64,000 nucleotides of DNA, taken from assembly GCF_019352895.1 (NCBI RefSeq), contig NZ_JAAAFX010000009.1, forward strand, positions 1,229,978 through 1,293,977. Reading direction: 5' to 3'. Source of the DNA: Variovorax boronicumulans. GTDB taxonomy: Bacteria > Pseudomonadota > Gammaproteobacteria > Burkholderiales > Burkholderiaceae_C. Positions 1 to 7,619 of the stretch are shown here, piece after piece (position 1 is the first letter of the stretch; each line of letters starts with the position of its first letter). A program made the position numbers and the translations under genes. Below the pieces are notes generated by a model. It saw only the letters and a program-made list of their open reading frames with translations. It was not told the origin of the DNA and made no database searches.

Positions 1-720
1 GTCTCGGTAGTCCTCGAGCCGGTAGTCGAGCCCGGCGCTGGCCGGCGATGCGGCGCCCAGCCGCTGCGCGGCCTCGAGCTGTTCCGTGGACAGGGTGACG
101 CCACTCACGTGGCCCGCGCCGGCCACCTCCGCGAGGTAGCGCGACAGGCCGCCCCAGCCGCAGCCGATGTCGAGCACGCGCTGGCCGGGCTCGACCAGCA
201 GCTTGGCCGCGATGTGGCGCTTCTTGGCCAGCTGCGCGGCCTCGAGGTCCTCGTCGCCGTGCTCGAAGTAGGCGCAGGAGTACTGGCGGTCGCTGTCGAG
301 GAACAGCCGATAGAGCCGGTCGTCGAGGTCGTAGTGATGGGCCACGTTGGCGCGCGACCGGCTCGGCCGGTTGCGCTGCAGCAGCGGGCGCAGCGCCATG
401 CGCCAGCGGTCGAGCAGGCGCACGAACGGGCCCGGCTGCACGTCCTTGGCATCGCGCAGGAACAGCTCCAGCACATCGTAGACCGTGCCCTCTTCCACCT
501 GCAGCCGCCCCTGCATGAACAGCTCGCCGAACTGCAGGTCGGGGTCGCGCAGCAGCGCCCAGACTGCGCGCCGGTCGGTGAAGCGGATGCCGGCGCGCGG
601 CTGTCCCCCGTCGCCGAACGCCAGCGTCTGGCCGTCCGGCAGCCGCACGCTCAGGTGGCCTCGGCGCACCAGCGGGCCGAAGGCCCGGCGCAGCAAGGCC
701 GCGGTCGATCGATCGAACAT
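1..720 (-). CDS. cyclopropane-fatty-acyl-phospholipid synthase-like methyltransferase (3' truncated by window edge)
   Basis: Only the first 240 codons are in the window; the gene continues past base 1. The reading frame from ATG at 720 gives a CFA-synthase N-terminal domain (start MFDRSTAALLRRAFG, then a GDGG turn) followed by a class I SAM-binding fold with LDIGCGWGG near residues 180-188. The HHYDLDDRLYRLFLD segment before it is typical of this family. The family uses SAM to methylenate or methylate unsaturated acyl chains of membrane phospholipids at the inner membrane face. It lies 69 bp after the arginase-fold gene on the same strand and probably belongs to that operon. It could instead be a small-molecule methyltransferase of the CFA superfamily, because genomes often carry several paralogues and the neighbours are not lipid genes. 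Confidence 0.85.
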   Translation of the reverse strand, partial: MFDRSTAALLRRAFGPLVRRGHLSVRLPDGQTLAFGDGGQPRAGIRFTDRRAVWALLRDPDLQFGELFMQGRLQVEEGTVYDVLELFLRDAKDVQPGPFVRLLDRWRMALRPLLQRNRPSRSRANVAHHYDLDDRLYRLFLDSDRQYSCAYFEHGDEDLEAAQLAKKRHIAAKLLVEPGQRVLDIGCGWGGLSRYLAEVAGAGHVSGVTLSTEQLEAAQRLGAASPASAGLDYRLEDYRD

Positions 721-789
721 GAATGCCTCCCGATGTCTGGGGTGGAAGATGCCACCGCGCCGGCTCAAGACCGGCGTTTTCCGCAAAGC

Positions 790-1680
790 CTAACCGACGC
801 GCGCCAGGTGCCCCAGCAGACGCTGGTTGAACGCATGCTGGCCGGCCTGCCAGTCCGCGAGCTGCACCGGATCGATGGCCGTGTCCTGCCCGTCCTGCGC
901 ACTGAGCCAGCGCTTCCAGGCCGTGCGGTAGCGGTAGGCCGACACCTCGCCGGTGACGTCGCTGCCCACGATCTGCCCGCCCAGGGCCTCGAGGATGTGC
1001 AGGGCCTGCGATTCCTGCAGCCGCCCCTGGTCCCAGTTGGTGCGCACGACTTCGGGGGCGAACACGTCCTTGTCGATCGAGAGATAGGTCGGCGCGGGCT
1101 GGCTGCGCAGCTGCCGCGCCAGGGCCTGGCTCAGGGCTTCGGTGTCGGCGAAGGTACGGAAGGCCGAGCCCAGGCCCAGCCAGCGCGACCAGCCGGTGTC
1201 CACGCCAACGCTCCAGTACTGCAGCTTGCCGGCGCGCAGCGGCTTGAGCTGGTTTTCCCAGGCGTGGCGCCAGCCGATGTCGCCCGAGGTGATGCCCACC
1301 ACCAGCACCTGGCTGACCTCGGGCAGCAGCGCCACGCGCCGCACCCAGGAGCCGCAATGCACGCCGAAGGGAAAGCGCATGTTGTCGGGATGGTTGTCGA
1401 ACACCACCACGCGCAGGCTCGCGCGCTCGCGCCCGCGCGCGCTGCGCGCCACCAGTGGCCAGCTCAGGTGGTGGAAGTCGCCGCTGCCCATGAACACCGT
1501 GCCGTGGCGCTCGACCGCGGGCAGCCGGGCGTCCAGCGACTCGGCCAGCCCGCGCATCACGCCCAGGCCGCAGCCGAAACGCAGCGTCTCCTGCCGGTCC
1601 TGCAGGGGAATGCGCAACTCGCCGGCCAGCGGGCCGATCGAGTCGTCGAGGTCCAGCACCACGGGCGGCAGTGCATTCAT
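790..1680 (-). CDS. arginase/ureohydrolase-fold enzyme, divergent
   Basis: A 296-residue protein starting MNALPPVVLDLDD. All elements of the ureohydrolase binuclear Mn site are recognisable but altered. GSGDFHH (65-71) stands where GGDHS is usual, DNHPD (95-99) matches DAHxD, SIDKDVFAP (201-209) matches SxDxDxxDP, and SDVTGEVS (240-247) sits where the family's distal acidic residue lies. Arginases and agmatinases hydrolyse guanidino or formimino groups. The changed loops mean the substrate cannot be assigned. Its ATG overlaps the stop of the upstream GNAT gene as ATGA (1677-1680), so the two are translationally coupled. The operon also holds an aminotransferase and a CFA-type methyltransferase, which suggests work on a basic amino-acid derivative (inference). 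Confidence 0.75.
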   Translation of the reverse strand: MNALPPVVLDLDDSIGPLAGELRIPLQDRQETLRFGCGLGVMRGLAESLDARLPAVERHGTVFMGSGDFHHLSWPLVARSARGRERASLRVVVFDNHPDNMRFPFGVHCGSWVRRVALLPEVSQVLVVGITSGDIGWRHAWENQLKPLRAGKLQYWSVGVDTGWSRWLGLGSAFRTFADTEALSQALARQLRSQPAPTYLSIDKDVFAPEVVRTNWDQGRLQESQALHILEALGGQIVGSDVTGEVSAYRYRTAWKRWLSAQDGQDTAIDPVQLADWQAGQHAFNQRLLGHLARVG

Positions 1681-2735
1681 GGCGTGCCCTCGTGCCACTG
1701 GCGGTCGCTTTCGAAATGGCTTGCGAAGCGCTTCGCGAGCCGGCGCAGCAGCGGATTGCGCACGTACACCGCGTGGCGGGTGAAGGTGAAGCGCGCGCCG
1801 AGCTGGGCCTTGACCTCGGGGTCGGTCCAGCCCGCGACGTAGTGCGTGAGACCGCGTTCGATCGCGTACTCGAGGTTGACCATCCAGCTCACGAAATACA
1901 GGTTGCACTCGCGCGCCGCCGGATAGGAGAAGCCGATGTACTTGTCGACCAGCTTGCCGCCGGCCTCGAAGCAGAGGTTCCAGCCGACCAGGACGCCGGC
2001 CTGCCGGTACTCGAACACGACGCCGCCGGCAGAGGCATCGCGCAGCACGCGCGCAAAGAAGGCGCGCGTGAGACGGTCGAAATGCACTTCGCTTTGCGCG
2101 TAGACAGCTTCATAGAGCCCATAGTAGGCGTCGATGGCGGCCTCGCTCTCGAAGGCCTCGTCGCCCGTGGGGAGGCGGCGGATCTCCAGCCCCGCGCGGC
2201 TGCGCAGCTTGCGGCGCAGGTTCTGCCGCCGGCTCGACGAGAGACGCCCGAGGTAGGCATTGATGTCCGGAAAATCGATGGGCACATAGGCCAGCGCCTG
2301 GCCTTCGACCAGCACGCAGCCGGCCGCCACGCAGACCTGCACCAGCGCCTCGGCCTGCCGGTTGTCGGCCTCGTCGAGCAGCGGCGATGCGGCCGGGATG
2401 TCCTTGACGATCAGCAGCCGGTAACTCGCGCCCCAGCGTTGCAGCAGGCCGATCAGCCACGCCGCCGGCGCAGCGCCGCGCGGCACCAGCGCGTACTCCG
2501 AGACCGTGGAGCCGACGAAGGCCGTCCGGATGCGCAGCCAGCGCGACCAGAGGCGAAACAGCGGCAGCGCCTTGGCGCGCTGCTTGAGTGCCTCGTCGGC
2601 GGTGGTCAGCAGATCGAAGGTGGCGCTGAACACCGGTGCCCCCGGGGCACCTTCGAGCACCGCGAAACCTTCGGGCGGATGGGCCTCAAAGGCCGCGATC
2701 AGTGCGTCGGGTTCGAGTTGGTGGGCAAACTGCAC
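1677..2735 (-). CDS. GNAT / FemAB-like N-acyltransferase
   Basis: A 352-residue soluble protein. The C-terminal half (about 175-340) has the FemAB/BioF2-like GNAT pattern: SSSRRQNLRRKLRSRAG, a central YAQSEVHFDRLTRAFF stretch, then VGWNLCFEAGGKLVDKYIGF and a late LTHYVAGWTDPEVKAQLGA. This family transfers acyl or aminoacyl groups to amines. The acceptor is unknown. The start lies 16 bp after the aminotransferase stop, and its end overlaps the arginase-fold gene by ATGA, so it is the middle gene of a tight operon. The N-terminal 170 residues have no motif I recognise. It could be a second GNAT-like half. Confidence 0.7.
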   Translation of the reverse strand: MQFAHQLEPDALIAAFEAHPPEGFAVLEGAPGAPVFSATFDLLTTADEALKQRAKALPLFRLWSRWLRIRTAFVGSTVSEYALVPRGAAPAAWLIGLLQRWGASYRLLIVKDIPAASPLLDEADNRQAEALVQVCVAAGCVLVEGQALAYVPIDFPDINAYLGRLSSSRRQNLRRKLRSRAGLEIRRLPTGDEAFESEAAIDAYYGLYEAVYAQSEVHFDRLTRAFFARVLRDASAGGVVFEYRQAGVLVGWNLCFEAGGKLVDKYIGFSYPAARECNLYFVSWMVNLEYAIERGLTHYVAGWTDPEVKAQLGARFTFTRHAVYVRNPLLRRLAKRFASHFESDRQWHEGTP

Positions 2736-2751
2736 AGGCGCGTGAAGCCCA

Positions 2752-4119
2752 TCAGCTGCGCTTGGCGCGCGTCAGCAGCTGGTCGAGCAGCACCATGGCC
2801 TGGTCGATCTCGGAACGCGAGATCTCGAGCGAAGGCGCGAAGGTGATCACGTTCTTGTAGTAGCCGCCCACGTCGAGCACCAGGCCCATCTTGCGGCCTT
2901 CGAACTCGAGGTCGCCCGACAGGCCGATGTCGACCATCTTGTCGAGCAGTTCGCGGTTCGGCGTGAAGCCGTCGTCGGTGCAGATCTCGGCGCGCAGCGC
3001 CAGGCCCATGCCGTCGACGTCGCCGATTTCCTTGTGGCGCTTCTGCAGTTCCTTGAGGCCTTCGAGGAAGTAGGCACCGCTGTCGCAGACCTGCTTGCCG
3101 TAGTCGATCTCGGCCGTCATGCGCAGCACTTCCAGGCCCAGCGCCGTGCCCAGCGGGTTGGCGGCGAAGGTCGAGTGCGTCGATCCCGGCGGGAACACCT
3201 GCGGGTTGATCAGCTCTTCGCGCGCCCACAGGCCGCTCAATGCGTTCAGGCCGTTGGTCAGCGCCTTGGCGAAGACCAGCACGTCGGGCTGCACGCCGAA
3301 GTTCTCGATGGCCCAGAGCTTGCCGGTGCGCCAGAAGCCCATCTGGATCTCGTCGACCACCAGCAGGATGCCGTGCTCGTCGAGCACCTTCTTCAGGCCC
3401 TTGTAGAAGTTGGGCGGCGGCACGACGTAGCCGCCCGTGCCCTGGATCGGTTCCACGTAGAAGGCCGCGTACTCGCACTGCTTGGTCTTCGGGTCCCACA
3501 CCGCGTGGTACTCGTTCTCGAACTTGCGTGCGAACTCGCGCACGATCGAATCCGAATACTCCTCGGCCGTCATGCCCTTGGGGCGACGGAAGGGGTACGG
3601 GAAGGGAATGAACTGCGCACGGTCACCGAAGTGGCCGAAGCGACGACGGTAGCGGTAGCTCGAGGTGATGCTCGAGGCGCCCAGCGTGCGGCCGTGGTAG
3701 CCGCCTTCGAAGGCGAACATCAGGCTCTTGCCGTTGCTGGCATTGCGCACCACCTTGAGCGAGTCCTCGATGGCCTGCGCACCGCCGACGTTGAAGTGCA
3801 CGCGGCCGGCACGGCCCCACTTCTTCTCGGCGTCCTGGGCGATCCATTTGGCCAGCTCGATCTTGGTCGGGTGCAGGTACTGGCTGGCCACCTGCGGCAG
3901 CGTCTCCAGCTGGCGCTTCATGACGTCTTCGAGGCGCTTGTTCTTGTAGCCGAAATTGACGGCCGAGTACCACATCTGCAGGTCGAGGTAAGGCGTGCCT
4001 TCGGCGTCGTACATGTAGCTGCCGTCGCAGCCGGAGAAGATCTTGGGCGGGTTCACGTAATGAACCGTGTCGCCAAAGGAACAATATTTCGCCTCGTCAG
4101 CCAGCAGCTGTGCACTCAT
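2752..4119 (-). CDS. class III (fold-type I) pyridoxal-phosphate aminotransferase
   Basis: A 455-residue PLP enzyme of the aspartate aminotransferase superfamily, class III (ornithine/GABA/diaminobutyrate type). Visible hallmarks are FEGGYHGRT (PLP ring stacking region), VVDEIQMGFWRTGKLWA with the PLP-binding Asp, and FAKALTNG with the Schiff-base lysine. Class III enzymes usually act on an omega-amino group or a similar non-alpha amine, with 2-oxoglutarate or pyruvate as acceptor. It is the promoter-proximal gene of the operon with the GNAT, arginase-fold and CFA-like genes. A nested inverted repeat lies 28-64 nt before the ATG. A GGAG stretch is present but sits about 9-12 nt upstream of the start. 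The exact substrate is not readable from sequence. Confidence 0.85.
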   Translation of the reverse strand: MSAQLLADEAKYCSFGDTVHYVNPPKIFSGCDGSYMYDAEGTPYLDLQMWYSAVNFGYKNKRLEDVMKRQLETLPQVASQYLHPTKIELAKWIAQDAEKKWGRAGRVHFNVGGAQAIEDSLKVVRNASNGKSLMFAFEGGYHGRTLGASSITSSYRYRRRFGHFGDRAQFIPFPYPFRRPKGMTAEEYSDSIVREFARKFENEYHAVWDPKTKQCEYAAFYVEPIQGTGGYVVPPPNFYKGLKKVLDEHGILLVVDEIQMGFWRTGKLWAIENFGVQPDVLVFAKALTNGLNALSGLWAREELINPQVFPPGSTHSTFAANPLGTALGLEVLRMTAEIDYGKQVCDSGAYFLEGLKELQKRHKEIGDVDGMGLALRAEICTDDGFTPNRELLDKMVDIGLSGDLEFEGRKMGLVLDVGGYYKNVITFAPSLEISRSEIDQAMVLLDQLLTRAKRS

Positions 4120-4146
4120 GGGGGAAGAACTCCAGAACTCGGAACA

Positions 4147-4183
4147 TTCGGCGTGGTGTCACGGCACATGCCGTGGCGCCGAA
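4147..4183. promoter_or_regulatory. nested inverted repeat in the 5' region of the aminotransferase operon
   Basis: Two nested perfect repeats. The outer pair is TTCGGCG (4147-4153) with CGCCGAA (4177-4183). The inner pair is CACGGCA, CA spacer, TGCCGTG (4160-4175). It lies 28-64 nt before the aminotransferase ATG and downstream of the Crp/Fnr stop. No U-tract follows on the minus strand, so a simple intrinsic terminator is unlikely. It may be an operator or an mRNA leader hairpin. Confidence 0.4.
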
Positions 4184-4304
4184 CGCCGTCAGGCCATTCC
4201 GGGCACGACGCACCGGTGATGGATGACGGGAGTCTGCGCGGGCAACCTTGAAGGACTGTTGCGCGTTTGTGTGCGGCTTGTGGAGAGGCGAAGGGAGCCC
4301 TGCG

Positions 4305-5021
4305 CTAGCCGGCCGCGGCCTGCAGGGCCTCGAAGGACTCGATCTCGATGCGCCCGTAGCCCACCGTCAGCACGCCCTGCCCGGCCAGCGCGTGCAGTTC
4401 CTTGGACAGCGTCTGGCGCGTCACGCCCAGCATCATCGCGATCGCCTCCTGCGGCAGCGCGATCTGCCGGCGCATCTGCGGCGACTGGGTCACATCGCCG
4501 CGGGCCAGCGCCAGCAGCCGGCGCGCCACGCGCGAGCGCAGATCGCGCAGCGTCGCATCTTCCATCAGGCTGTAGAGGCCGCGCACGCGGTTGGCGAGCA
4601 GCAGCGCCATGGCCTGGGCAAAAGCCAGTTCGCCCATCTGGCGCGCGAACGCGGCATGCGGCACCACCAGCACCTCGGCGTCGGCCAGCGCGGTGGCGTC
4701 GTGCGACCGCAGCGAGCCGTCGATCAGCGAGATCTCGCCGAACCAGTTGCCGGGCTCGAGCATCGCGAGGATCGCCTCGCGGCCGTCCTGGCGCAAGGTC
4801 GACACCTTGATGAAGCCGCTGGCCAGCCCGTAGAAGCCGCCCGAGATGCCGTCGCCGCCGTCGCCCTGCCGGTAGAGCATGGCGCCGCGCACCAGGTGGT
4901 GCACCTCGGCCACGGACAGCAGGCCGTCGCGCTGCGCACGCGGCAGCGCGGCGAACCAGGGGTTGGCCTCCATCGCATCGCGGTGGGCGGCGGTCACGTG
5001 GGTCGGTGCACGAAGGGACAT
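4305..5021 (-). CDS. Crp/Fnr family transcriptional regulator
   Basis: A 238-residue protein with an N-terminal cyclic-nucleotide-binding-type beta-roll (about 20-140, containing GNWFGEISLIDGSLRSHDATA) and a C-terminal winged helix. The recognition region reads LPQEAIAMMLGVTRQTLSKEL (about 190-210). It lacks the N-terminal cysteine cluster of Fnr, so it is not an obvious Fe-S oxygen sensor. The GE and RS residues of the effector pocket are partly kept, so a cyclic nucleotide or another small ligand is possible. It is divergent from the HD-oxygenase/aldolase/transporter operon, with 127 bp between starts. It lies upstream of, and co-directional with, the aminotransferase operon. Control of one or both is likely but not shown. 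Confidence 0.88.
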   Translation of the reverse strand: MSLRAPTHVTAAHRDAMEANPWFAALPRAQRDGLLSVAEVHHLVRGAMLYRQGDGGDGISGGFYGLASGFIKVSTLRQDGREAILAMLEPGNWFGEISLIDGSLRSHDATALADAEVLVVPHAAFARQMGELAFAQAMALLLANRVRGLYSLMEDATLRDLRSRVARRLLALARGDVTQSPQMRRQIALPQEAIAMMLGVTRQTLSKELHALAGQGVLTVGYGRIEIESFEALQAAAG

Positions 5022-5078
5022 GGCTGCAAGGGCGCGTCGGGCCGCCGGGGGTAAACGAGGAGGCCAATTGTTCGCTAT

Positions 5079-5109
5079 TTGACAGTTGAATGGGAGCCGG
5101 CTGCCTAAA
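5079..5109 (+). promoter_or_regulatory. candidate sigma-70 promoter for the HD-oxygenase operon
   Basis: A perfect -35 hexamer TTGACA (5079-5084) is followed after 19 bp by CCTAAA (5104-5109), a weak -10. A start near 5116 would give a leader of about 33 nt with a GGAG ribosome site (5139-5142) before ATG 5149. The short AT-rich patch is unusual for this DNA. The long spacer fits an activator-assisted promoter, and the divergent Crp/Fnr protein is a candidate activator. Confidence 0.35.
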
Positions 5110-5148
5110 GTGGGCTTCGGCCTTTTCCATGGCCCACGGAGACATACG

Positions 5149-5745
5149 ATGAATCAAAGAGCGACTTTCGTCCGCATGCAGGACAGCACCCGCGAAGACT
5201 GGCAGGCCATCGGCGGCGAGTTCATGCAGTTCGCGGGCAGCCTGCCGCAGCGCGTGGTGCGGCACCTTCAGATCCTGCAGGGCGACTACGGCGGCTTTCC
5301 GGTAGACCGCTACACCCACTCGCTGCAGACCGCCACCCGCGCGCTGCGCGACGGCCGCGACGAGGAGTACGTGGTGTGCGCGCTGCTGCACGACATCGGC
5401 GACACGCTTGGCACCTTCAACCACCCGGACATCGCGGCCGCGATCCTCCAGCCCTTCGTGAGCGAGGCGAACCACTGGATGGTCCAGCACCACGGCATCT
5501 TCCAGGGCCACTACTTCTTCCACCACCTGGGCATGGACCGCGACCTGCGCGAGCGCTACCGGCAGAGCCCGAACTACGAGCGCACGGCCGAGTTCTGCGA
5601 GCTCTACGACAACCCGGCCTTCGACCCCAAGGGCGAGACCCTGCCGATCGAGGACTTCATGCCGATGCTGCAGCGCCTGATGGCGCAGCCCCGCCAGAGC
5701 CTCTACAAGTCGGTGCTGCAGAAGCCCGCCGACGCCATCGCCTGA
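5149..5745 (+). CDS. HD-domain protein, PhnZ/MIOX-like putative mixed-valence di-iron oxygenase
   Basis: A 198-residue protein; ATG 5149 is preferred over an upstream GTG because GGAG lies 6 nt before it. Metal-ligand candidates fall in the PhnZ order: H57 (in YTHSLQTATRA), H81-D82 (LLHDIGD), H92 (FNHPD), H114/H115 (VQHHGIFQ) and a late Asp (D154 or D160). Length matches the roughly 190-residue PhnZ class rather than HD phosphohydrolases, and the HHGIFQGHYFFHHLG stretch is typical of the oxygenase subgroup. Known members use O2 to cleave a C-P bond (PhnZ) or a C-C bond (myo-inositol oxygenase). The real substrate is unknown. It is followed 20 bp later by a class II aldolase and then a BASS transporter, so a small hydroxy-acid or hydroxy-phosphonate catabolic route is plausible. 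Confidence 0.75.
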   Translation: MNQRATFVRMQDSTREDWQAIGGEFMQFAGSLPQRVVRHLQILQGDYGGFPVDRYTHSLQTATRALRDGRDEEYVVCALLHDIGDTLGTFNHPDIAAAILQPFVSEANHWMVQHHGIFQGHYFFHHLGMDRDLRERYRQSPNYERTAEFCELYDNPAFDPKGETLPIEDFMPMLQRLMAQPRQSLYKSVLQKPADAIA

Positions 5746-5765
5746 CCACGAACGAAGGATTTCCC

Positions 5766-6533
5766 ATGAACGCCACCACCCCCTCCGAAACCCAGCAGCT
5801 CGTGTCCGCCGAGGAATGGCAGCTGCGCGTCGACCTCGCCGCCTGCTACCGCCTGGTCGCGCTCTACGGCTGGAGCGACCTGGTCTTCACCCACATCAGC
5901 GCGCGCGTGCCGGGCCCCGAGCACCACTTCCTGATCAATCCCTACGGCCTGATGTTCGACGAGATCACGGCCTCGAGCCTGGTCAAGGTCGACCAGCAAT
6001 GCAACAAGGTGATCGAGTCGCCCTACCCGGTCAACCCGGCCGGCTTCGTGATCCACAGCGCGGTGCATGCGGTGCGCGAAGACGCGCAATGCGTGCTGCA
6101 CACCCACACCCGCGCGGGCATCGCGGTCAGTGCGCAGAAGAACGGCGTGCTGCCGATCAGCCAGCAGTCGACCTTCGTGCTGGCCTCGCTGGCCTACCAC
6201 GGCTACGAGGGCGTGGCGATCCGCGACGACGAGAAGGCGCGGTTGCAGGCCAACCTGGGCGAAGCCAGTTTCCTGATGCTGCGCAACCACGGCCTGCTGA
6301 CCATCGGCAAGAGCGTGGCCGATGCCTTCCTCTCGATGTACACCTTCGAGAACACCTGCCAGATCCAGATCGCCGCGCAATCGGGCGGCGGCGAGCTCAC
6401 GCAGGTCGACCCGCGCATCGTCGAGGGCGTGGGCCATGCGATGAAGGTGCAGACCGGCGGCCTCGGCGGCGCCTTCGTCTGGCCCTCGCTGATCCGCAAG
6501 CTCGACCGCATCGACCCCGGCTACCGGAACTGA
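5766..6533 (+). CDS. class II aldolase/adducin family protein
   Basis: A 255-residue protein with the class II aldolase fold. The zinc-binding LHTHTRAG motif (about residues 113-120) supplies two His ligands, and the third sits in MLRNHGLLTIG (about 175-185). The segment YGWSDLVFTHISARVPG near 30-46 is the usual N-terminal signature. Family members cleave retro-aldol substrates (fuculose/rhamnulose phosphate, hydroxy-acid aldols) or decarboxylate related compounds in the cytoplasm. ATG 5766 follows an AAGGA-type ribosome site. It lies between the HD oxygenase and the BASS transporter, separated by only 20 and 7 bp, so all three are one operon. The subset in Burkholderiales is often annotated only at superfamily level, so the substrate is left open. 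Confidence 0.88.
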   Translation: MNATTPSETQQLVSAEEWQLRVDLAACYRLVALYGWSDLVFTHISARVPGPEHHFLINPYGLMFDEITASSLVKVDQQCNKVIESPYPVNPAGFVIHSAVHAVREDAQCVLHTHTRAGIAVSAQKNGVLPISQQSTFVLASLAYHGYEGVAIRDDEKARLQANLGEASFLMLRNHGLLTIGKSVADAFLSMYTFENTCQIQIAAQSGGGELTQVDPRIVEGVGHAMKVQTGGLGGAFVWPSLIRKLDRIDPGYRN

Positions 6534-6540
6534 GCGCCGC

Positions 6541-7461
6541 ATGGACGGCACCGTCGTCATCACGCGCGCGCTGTTCGGCGCGCTGGCGCTGGTCATGTTC
6601 GGCCTGGGCCTGTCGCTGTCGGTGGCCGACTTCCGGCGGCTCGCACAGCACCCCAAGGCGGTGGCCATCGCGCTGCTGCTGCAGGTGGTGGGCCTGCCGC
6701 TGGCCTGCTACGCCATCGTGCTCGCCTTCGGTATGCCGCCGGTGTTCGCGGTCGGGCTGATGCTGCTGGCCGCCTCGCCGGGCGGCATTTCGGCCAACCT
6801 GTTCTCGCACCTGTTCGGCGGCAACGTGGCGATGAACATCTCGCTCACCGCGGCCAACACGGTGCTGTCGATCCTCACGCTGCCGCTGATCGCCAACTGG
6901 GCCATCGCGCACTTCATCCAGAGCGGCCAGCTGGTGCCCATGCAAACGGGGAAGCTGCTGGAGGTGATCGCGATCGTGCTGATGCCGGTGCTGATCGGCA
7001 TGGTGGTCGCGTCTCGCAGGCCCGGCTTCTCGGCGCGCATGGAAAAGCCTGTCAAGGTGTTCAGCGCCGTGGTGCTGGCCGTGGTCACGGTGCTGGCCAT
7101 CGCCAAGGAATGGAGCTCGATCTCGGTCGCCTTCGCGCAGATCGGCCCGGCCGTGCTGCTGTTCAACCTGCTGAGCCTGGGCGCGGGCTACGGCCTGAGC
7201 CGCGTGGCCGGGCTCGACCGGCCGCTGGCGACCGCCATCAGCTACGAGATCGGCATCCACAACTCGACGCTGGCGATCTTCGTGGCGCTCAGCGTGCTGG
7301 GCAGCTACCAGCTCGCACTGCCGGCGGCCATCTACTCGGTCGTGATGTACCTGACGGCGCCGCTGTTCGGGCTGCTGCTGCGGCGCGGCGCACGCGCGGC
7401 CGACTCCGCCCAGGCGGCCCAGGCGGCGCGTGCGGCGGTCGCGCCGGCCACGCCCAACTGA
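6541..7461 (+). CDS. bile acid:sodium symporter (BASS) family transporter
   Basis: A 306-residue integral membrane protein with 9-10 hydrophobic helices. It contains LMLLAASPGGISANLFSHL (about 75-95), the hallmark of the BASS/ArsB-like fold, and the EIGIHNSTLAIFVALS stretch (about 236-251), the second crossover helix. These proteins move organic anions, usually with Na+. The start is 7 bp after the aldolase stop. Operon position suggests uptake of the substrate for the HD oxygenase/aldolase pair, or export of a product. The last 30 residues are Ala-rich and probably cytoplasmic. Confidence 0.88.
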   Translation: MDGTVVITRALFGALALVMFGLGLSLSVADFRRLAQHPKAVAIALLLQVVGLPLACYAIVLAFGMPPVFAVGLMLLAASPGGISANLFSHLFGGNVAMNISLTAANTVLSILTLPLIANWAIAHFIQSGQLVPMQTGKLLEVIAIVLMPVLIGMVVASRRPGFSARMEKPVKVFSAVVLAVVTVLAIAKEWSSISVAFAQIGPAVLLFNLLSLGAGYGLSRVAGLDRPLATAISYEIGIHNSTLAIFVALSVLGSYQLALPAAIYSVVMYLTAPLFGLLLRRGARAADSAQAAQAARAAVAPATPN

Positions 7462-7471
7462 GCACGACGCT

Positions 7472-7496
7472 CCCCGCCGCCGAACCGTCGGCGGGG
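7472..7496 (+). terminator. GC-rich stem-loop after the BASS gene
   Basis: A perfect 8-bp stem, CCCCGCCG (7472-7479) with CGGCGGGG (7489-7496), encloses a 9-nt loop and starts 11 nt after the transporter stop. No T-tract follows, so it is either a weak terminator or an mRNA-end stabilising hairpin. Confidence 0.45.
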
Positions 7497-7619
7497 GTCC
7501 GCGATCTCCCCACGACCCCTCGCGAAACCCTCCGGCGCATGTGCCCGATGAGATGCCCTACGCTCGGGCGGTTCGTCAATTTCCAACGCCACGCATCTGC
7601 ACACACGGAGCCTTCCCTC

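Noticed and set aside
4305..5021. Fnr-type oxygen sensor
   Set aside because: The N-terminal cysteine cluster needed for the 4Fe-4S cluster is absent.
5086..5148. Upstream GTG-type start adding 21 residues to the HD oxygenase
   Set aside because: Lies inside the likely promoter/leader and lacks a ribosome site; ATG 5149 has GGAG properly spaced.
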